Under the pieces are notes generated by a model. The model was not told where the DNA came from. It searched no databases and saw only the letters and a program-made list of their open reading frames with translations. Source: Candidatus Merdisoma merdipullorum (GTDB taxonomy: Bacteria > Bacillota > Clostridia > Lachnospirales > Lachnospiraceae). From it: a stretch of DNA of 56,287 bases. Below, piece after piece: positions 51,586-56,287 of the stretch. Each line of letters begins with the position of its first letter. Position 1 is the first letter of the stretch. The position numbers were made by a program, and so were the translations under genes. Where the stretch lies: assembly GCA_018715645.1 (NCBI GenBank), contig DVLE01000025.1, positions 1 to 56,287 on the forward strand, in the 5' to 3' direction.

Positions 51586-53190
51586 ATGAAAAGAAAGCTG
51601 ATAAAAATTCTTGCGCCGGTTCTGCTTCTGGCTCTGCTCGGAGCGCCGGTCTCTCTGGCAGCAGAAAGCGGAACCGTATATTCTGCAAAAACCCAGGCCG
51701 ACGACCTGGTGATGTACATAGAAAATCCCGGAGAGTATTCGCAGATAGAGTGTCAGATCGGCACCCAGATGTGCGAGACGGTTACGGCATCGCCGCTTAC
51801 GGAAGAAGCCGTGCCGCTTGAAACGATTTTTCTGATAGACAACTCCCTTTCTGTGACTGAAGAATACCGTCCGGCTATCTCGGATATTCTGACGCAGCTT
51901 GCGGCAAACCGGATGGACGGAGAGATTTTTACAGTCGCAGTCTTTTCTACGGAAATCCAGTATCTTTTGGAGGACAGCAATGATTATACCCAGGTCAAGG
52001 CTGCGATTGATTCGATCACATATCAGGATCAGGAAACCTATCTGACGGACGTCCTGTATGAACTTTTGGAGGAGCTAAGAGCCTCTGACGATTCCAGACT
52101 GACGCGGATCGTGATCGTGTCGGATGGGGTGGACAATAAGGAGATAGGCTATACCAAAGAAGAACTGTACAGTCTGCTGAACAATCATATCTGCCCGATC
52201 TATACCCTGGGCTGTACCTACAACGGCAATTCTGAGGAGCTGGAAAATATGTTTTCCCTGTCCAGGAGGACGGGGGGCGAGTCCTGGCTTCTGGACGATG
52301 TATCGGACAATATGGAGGTAGTGAGCGGGATTGCGGCTCTGAACGACGCCTTAAAGGTAACGATTACCCCGAAGGCGGAGGCCTGCGACGGAACGACGAA
52401 GGGGATCAGCCTTACCCTGACAGGGGCGGAGCAGGTCCAGTATTCTGTGGAAATGCAGATGCCTTTCGCGCAAAACAGCAAAGCAGCAGAAGAAGAAGAC
52501 ACGGCTGCCGATGTGCCTGCGGAGAATACGGAGACGCTGGCTGACACTTCCAGTCCGGAGACAAATGAAAGCGCGGAGACATTGAATCCGGTAATCAAGA
52601 CCTCCGAGGGCCTGCCCGTTCCTCTTATCGCGGGGGGAGCAGCTCTTGTTTTGATTCTTGTGATTATCTGCGTGATACTTCTGAAGAAAAAAGGAAAGAA
52701 GGATGAGTTTCAGCCGGCGCCTGATTCCATCATTACAGGAACGGCAGGAAGACAGCCGTCCGGTTCGTCTTCCGGAGCGGGAGCGGCCGGCAGCGGACAG
52801 AAGCAGAATCCCACAAGGGCTACGCATATGGTTTCCAAGGAGCAGTCCGGGACCGGGGATAAGGAAAGAAGAACCTTATATGTATGGGGGAAAAAGGTAT
52901 ATCTTACGGATGTGAATGATCCGAGACAGGAATTTTCCGCTTCTCTGCAGTCCGGTGAGATACTTGCGGGCTGGGATTCCGACTGCCAGATCTGCATCCG
53001 ATACAACGATACCGTATCCGGAAAGCATCTGAGCATCCGGGAAAAGAACGGAGCGGTTGTGGTAAAAAATTTAAGCAGAACGAATCCTCTGGCGGTGAAT
53101 GGAAAGACCGCGGAGGGAGAGGTCGAGCTGCACACGGGAGACGTGCTGACGCTCGGAGAGATCAATATGAGGGTACGGATAGAGGGATGA
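51586..53190 (+). CDS. VWA - TM - FHA protein of the type VII secretion operon
   Basis: This 534-residue protein has a signal peptide (about 1-25). An extracytoplasmic von Willebrand A domain follows, with metal site DNSLS at 85-89 and a later SDGVDN. After an acidic Thr/Glu linker there is one membrane helix (about 345-368), a Gly/Ser/Gln-rich cytoplasmic linker and a C-terminal FHA domain (about 455-534: GWDSDCQICIRY, SGKHLSIREKNGAV). It therefore links outside binding to a cytoplasmic phosphothreonine reader. ATG 51586 follows AAAGGGTTGAGG. The stop overlaps the phosphatase start (ATGA). Confidence 0.85.
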   Translation: MKRKLIKILAPVLLLALLGAPVSLAAESGTVYSAKTQADDLVMYIENPGEYSQIECQIGTQMCETVTASPLTEEAVPLETIFLIDNSLSVTEEYRPAISDILTQLAANRMDGEIFTVAVFSTEIQYLLEDSNDYTQVKAAIDSITYQDQETYLTDVLYELLEELRASDDSRLTRIVIVSDGVDNKEIGYTKEELYSLLNNHICPIYTLGCTYNGNSEELENMFSLSRRTGGESWLLDDVSDNMEVVSGIAALNDALKVTITPKAEACDGTTKGISLTLTGAEQVQYSVEMQMPFAQNSKAAEEEDTAADVPAENTETLADTSSPETNESAETLNPVIKTSEGLPVPLIAGGAALVLILVIICVILLKKKGKKDEFQPAPDSIITGTAGRQPSGSSSGAGAAGSGQKQNPTRATHMVSKEQSGTGDKERRTLYVWGKKVYLTDVNDPRQEFSASLQSGEILAGWDSDCQICIRYNDTVSGKHLSIREKNGAVVVKNLSRTNPLAVNGKTAEGEVELHTGDVLTLGEINMRVRIEG

Positions 53191-53942
53191 TTCTGAATAC
53201 ATGCAGCTTCTGCGACATTGGACTGGAACGTGAGGTGAATCAGGACAATGTTTTCTGCGGAGCTGACGGAGAAAGTATACTGGCGGCGGTGGCGGACGGA
53301 ATGGGAGGACACGAACACGGTGAGAGAGCGAGCGGGACGATCTGCGAGATGCTTCGGAGTTGGTGGAGAGCCTATCGTGAAACTCCCGTGAAGCCCTCCT
53401 TTTCGGAGAGCCTTCAGGAACTGGAGAACGTAATTCAAAGAAGCAACGCCAGGATCCGCGCGTCCATGCCGGATACCGCCATATGCGGCTCCACGCTTAC
53501 GCTTCTGTGGATAGCGAAGGAGCGCTGGGCGCTTCTGTCCATCGGCGACAGCCGGTGTTATCTGGAGTCAGAGACTTTTTTGGGAAAACGGCTTCGCCAG
53601 CTATCCACTGACGATGTATGGGAAAACCAGGAGGAAGTAAAAAAGGGCTATACCCGTACGGAAATCATGAGACATCCGAATTACGGAAGTCTTACAAAGG
53701 CAGTCGGGGCAGAGGATGTGTTTTCCTGCGAAAAGAAAGAAGGAAGGCTGAAAGGGACTTCCGTGTTTCTGCTCTGCAGTGACGGCGTTTACCGATACTG
53801 CAGCGGCAAAATGCTGAAGCAGGCGCTCGGAGATATTTTGAAAGGACGAAATATGAAAGAATGTCTGGAGAAGATCCGGCAGGAGACATACCGGAACGGG
53901 GCGCCTGACAATCTGTCCGCCGCTGCGGTATACGTACATTAG
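53187..53942 (+). CDS. PP2C-family Ser/Thr protein phosphatase
   Basis: A 251-residue cytoplasmic metal-dependent phosphatase. Metal-binding motifs are in order: EREVNQDNVF (Asp20), VADGMGGHEHGERAS (Asp37), IGDSRCYL, LCSDGVYRYC and GAPDNLSAAAVYV. It should remove phosphates placed by the kinase encoded 24 bp downstream. Start codon overlap with the VWA gene and the shared operon with FHA proteins make a closed phospho-switch likely. Confidence 0.92.
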   Translation: MILNTCSFCDIGLEREVNQDNVFCGADGESILAAVADGMGGHEHGERASGTICEMLRSWWRAYRETPVKPSFSESLQELENVIQRSNARIRASMPDTAICGSTLTLLWIAKERWALLSIGDSRCYLESETFLGKRLRQLSTDDVWENQEEVKKGYTRTEIMRHPNYGSLTKAVGAEDVFSCEKKEGRLKGTSVFLLCSDGVYRYCSGKMLKQALGDILKGRNMKECLEKIRQETYRNGAPDNLSAAAVYVH

Positions 53943-53972
53943 GCGGCAGCCAGACGACGGGAGGAAATGAGA

Positions 53973-56117
53973 ATGTTAAAGGTAGGGACCTGCCTGAATC
54001 ATATGTATACGCTTATGGAGGAGATCGGATCCGGCGGCGGGGGAATTATCTATAAGGCGTATCATGAAAATCTGAAAAAATACGTTGTGGTGAAGCAGAT
54101 CAAGGACGTTGCGAAGGATGTGCTGGACAGCCGCGCGGAGGCGGATATTCTGAAAAACCTGCGCAATACCTATCTGCCTCAGGTTTATGACTTTCTTGAA
54201 ATAGACGGGGAGATTTTTACGGTCATCGATTTTATCGAGGGAGAATCCCTCGACAAGGCGCTGGCGCGCGAGGGACGTTTTAATTACAGAGAGGTCCTCA
54301 AATGGGCCAGGCAGCTTGCCGAGGCTCTGGCTTATCTGCACAGCCAGATCCCCCCTGTGATACACAGCGATATTAAGCCGGCCAACATTATGCTGACGCC
54401 GAAAAGGAATATATGTCTGATTGATTTTAATATCTCCATGGCCTTTGACAAAAGCGTGAGAACGTCAGCTGGCATCAGCGAGGGCTATTCCCCGCCTGAG
54501 CAGTATCACAATTATTCCATGTATTGTTCCATTGCCGGAATCGATGAGGAGACCGGGGAAGATACGGTAAGGAGGACGCGGTATGTTCCCCAGGATGGCG
54601 CGAGAAGAGGGCAGGAGGGGCAGATGGAACAGTCCCGGCAGACGGATTCTTACGGGGGACAGAGGATCACGAGAACGCTGATCGGACGCGGAGTGGACGA
54701 ACGCTCCGACGTCTACAGTCTTGGGGCTACGCTGTATCATTTGCTGACAGGGATCTGCCCTTCCAGCAATTTCGACGAAATCGAACCTCTGTCCAAATGC
54801 CGTGTACAGGTAAGCGAAGGATTTACTCTGATCATTGAAAAAATGATGGAACTGTCTCCGGAGAACCGGTATAAGAACGGAGCAGAGGTTCTGGAAGCGC
54901 TGACGAATGTTTACAGGCTGGATTCCGCGTATAAGGATTACCGCAGGAAGCGCCGCATCACGATTGCAAGCCTGGCCATCGTCTATGCAGCGGCGGGCGC
55001 TATGATCGCAGGCGGTGCGGGCCTCATGAGGCGGGAACGGGAAAACTGGTACAACACGACGGTGGCGCAGGCGGAAAGCCTGATTGAAAACGGGGAATAT
55101 GCGGAGGCCTCTTCGTATATTGAGGCGGCTATAGACCGGATACCGACAAGAATCGACGCCTACGAAAGTGAGGTCCTGCGCCTTTATGAATCCGGAGATT
55201 ACGAAGGCTGCGTCAGCTATGGACGGAACACAGTCAACAGTCCGGAGTATTATGTCCAGACAGAAAACGACGAGGAAAGCCTGGGGAATATCCTCTATAT
55301 CATGGGAAACGCTTACTATGAACTGGAGGAGTATGACAACGCGCTGAACTGCATGAATATGGCGATAGAGTATAACGCAGACAACAGCGCTTACTATCGT
55401 GATTTGGGTATTGTGCTGGCGAAAACCGGGAACAGCGCTCAGGCAGAAGAAATCCTTGCTCAGGCGGAAACGCTCGGCCTTGCTCAGGATTCCATTTATA
55501 TGATTCAGGGAGAGATTGCTTACAGCGAAAACCGGGCGGCAGAGGCTCTGGAACTCTTTCAGAAAGCTTTGAATGTGACGGAGTCTGACAGTACAAGACG
55601 CCGCTGCATCTCTTTTTGTGTGAGAACGTATGAAATGCTGGGAAGCGATTATCTGGATGAGGAGATCGCGTTTCTTGAAAAATGGCGGGGAACGCTTGGC
55701 GCGTCCGGAACAATGCAGATTACGGAGAGTCTTGCGGAGGCTTACGCCAGAAGCGGCGACTATGAAAGTTCCCTGGAACTCTTTATGGAGCTTCAGAACC
55801 AGGGATACGCCTCTTATCAGATCATGGAAAATATCGCGATTCTGTATCAGCAGTCGGATCAGTTAGATTATGCGGAAGAAGTTCTTTTGGAAATGAACGA
55901 ACAGTATCCGGATCTCTACCGTACCTACAAGAGACTGGCCTTCCTGGAAGCCGACAAGCAGCAGCGAAAGGCTAACAGCGAGCGTGATTACACTGCGATG
56001 AAGGAATACTACGAGACGGCTCTGGCCTTATATCAGGAACAGGGCGAGTACGACGCGGAAATGGAGCAGCTCGCCAATATGATGCAGGAGCTGGAAGCCG
56101 GAAACTGGTTTGAGTAA
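53973..56117 (+). CDS. Ser/Thr protein kinase - TM - TPR protein
   Basis: This 714-residue protein has a Hanks-type kinase domain at about 10-315: glycine loop GSGGGG (19-24), Lys41, helix-C Glu56, catalytic loop HSDIKPAN (Asp133, Asn138), DFN (Asp151) and GYSPPEQ. The catalytic residues are all present, although the usual Arg of HRD is Ser. It has a ~50-residue insertion after the activation segment, one membrane helix (about 329-351) and an extracytoplasmic array of tetratricopeptide repeats (about 360-714). The start is ATG 53973, 7 bases after GGGAGGA. Its kinase-TM-outside layout resembles EssB, whose kinase-like domain is inactive. Confidence 0.88.
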   Translation: MLKVGTCLNHMYTLMEEIGSGGGGIIYKAYHENLKKYVVVKQIKDVAKDVLDSRAEADILKNLRNTYLPQVYDFLEIDGEIFTVIDFIEGESLDKALAREGRFNYREVLKWARQLAEALAYLHSQIPPVIHSDIKPANIMLTPKRNICLIDFNISMAFDKSVRTSAGISEGYSPPEQYHNYSMYCSIAGIDEETGEDTVRRTRYVPQDGARRGQEGQMEQSRQTDSYGGQRITRTLIGRGVDERSDVYSLGATLYHLLTGICPSSNFDEIEPLSKCRVQVSEGFTLIIEKMMELSPENRYKNGAEVLEALTNVYRLDSAYKDYRRKRRITIASLAIVYAAAGAMIAGGAGLMRRERENWYNTTVAQAESLIENGEYAEASSYIEAAIDRIPTRIDAYESEVLRLYESGDYEGCVSYGRNTVNSPEYYVQTENDEESLGNILYIMGNAYYELEEYDNALNCMNMAIEYNADNSAYYRDLGIVLAKTGNSAQAEEILAQAETLGLAQDSIYMIQGEIAYSENRAAEALELFQKALNVTESDSTRRRCISFCVRTYEMLGSDYLDEEIAFLEKWRGTLGASGTMQITESLAEAYARSGDYESSLELFMELQNQGYASYQIMENIAILYQQSDQLDYAEEVLLEMNEQYPDLYRTYKRLAFLEADKQQRKANSERDYTAMKEYYETALALYQEQGEYDAEMEQLANMMQELEAGNWFE

Positions 56118-56132
56118 GGAGGAGTGCGGATT

Positions 56133-56267
56133 ATGACAGCCGGGACATTGCTGTTCATCGGAGGAATCGCCGCTGCTGCGGCTGCAGTCATCGCCACCAT
56201 CGCGGTTATCTTGGGAAACCGGAAAAGGAAGCGGAAGCTCGATGAATATTTAAAGGAATGGTATTAG
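56133..56267 (+). CDS. 44-residue membrane protein
   Basis: A short gene with an AAGGAGGAG ribosome site before ATG 56133. One Ala-rich membrane helix (about residues 5-28) is followed by a very basic tail (NRKRKRKLDEYL, then KEWY). It follows the kinase gene by 15 bp and is clearly in the operon. It may be a small membrane component of the secretion system; no family was recognised. Confidence 0.6.
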   Translation: MTAGTLLFIGGIAAAAAAVIATIAVILGNRKRKRKLDEYLKEWY

Positions 56268-56269
56268 AA

Positions 56270-56287
56270 ATGAGGATGCGTTTGAAA
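56270..56287 (+). CDS. Start of a further gene, cut by the window edge
   Basis: ATG 56270 begins six codons (MRMRLK) that run to the last base. It is close to the previous stop and probably the next operon gene. The basic start would suit a membrane or secreted protein. Nothing more can be said. Confidence 0.25.

Noticed and set aside
1..56287. tRNA, rRNA or prophage genes
   Set aside because: No cloverleaf-like, rRNA-like, integrase or phage structural sequence was found in the window.

Overview
The window looks like chromosomal DNA of an endospore-forming, Gram-positive anaerobe of the Clostridia, most likely a Lachnospiraceae relative. Evidence: the sporulation genes yqfC and yqfD next to phoH and ybeY, a ylbJ homologue near rsmD and coaD, a SpoVB-type flippase and a BofC-like protein; a meso-diaminopimelate dehydrogenase; strong AGGAGG-type ribosome binding sites; and a sodium:alanine symporter. 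The genus cannot be fixed from this sequence alone.

1-7.1 kb: the window opens in a 135-bp imperfect palindrome that lies in the front of an ECF sigma-factor gene, followed by its anti-sigma partner. Next come a sodium:amino-acid symporter divergent from a LysR regulator, a MarR regulator with a MATE exporter (a perfect 16-bp inverted repeat is laid over their promoter), and a membrane-anchored D-Ala-D-Ala carboxypeptidase.

7.1-36.1 kb: mostly housekeeping genes in dense plus-strand operons. They include a papain-like protein with ddh, DUF2284 and a zinc alcohol dehydrogenase; yqfC-yqfD-phoH-ybeY; a DUF3048 lipoprotein and a SpoVB flippase; an unusual DUF1002-RHS fusion with a BofC-like protein; proB-patatin-DUF896-fthC-proA; rsmD-coaD; ylbJ (minus strand); pepD; an M23 peptidase; a small (p)ppGpp synthetase; an rRNA m5C methyltransferase; a pseudouridine synthase; two HAD phosphatases; a YgiQ radical SAM protein; an SDR; a CmpB-family membrane protein; and a Nudix hydrolase.

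36.1-40.8 kb: a signalling block. It holds a membrane protein with two Rossmann-like domains and a C-terminal RyR-like domain, a LytTR response regulator, and two overlapping genes that look like complementary halves of a histidine kinase: the first keeps the phospho-acceptor His but has no ATPase domain, the second has the ATPase domain but Ser in place of His.

40.8-56.3 kb: a type VII secretion (ESX/Ess-like) locus that runs off the window. A promoter with a poor -35 and two direct repeats 21 bp apart (the geometry of LytTR sites) precedes an FHA-like membrane protein, a 1656-residue FHA-TM-triple-ATPase EssC, a LytTR protein with a degenerate receiver, an unknown cytoplasmic protein, a YukD/EsaB ubiquitin-like protein, a candidate secreted protein with 11-residue helical repeats, a DUF4176 protein, five tandem WXG100-type proteins, a VWA-TM-FHA protein, a PP2C phosphatase, a Ser/Thr kinase-TM-TPR protein and a 44-residue membrane protein. 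No EssA, EssB or EsaA homologue was recognised. The working model is a secretion system switched on by the upstream two-component system and tuned by a kinase/phosphatase pair acting through FHA domains.
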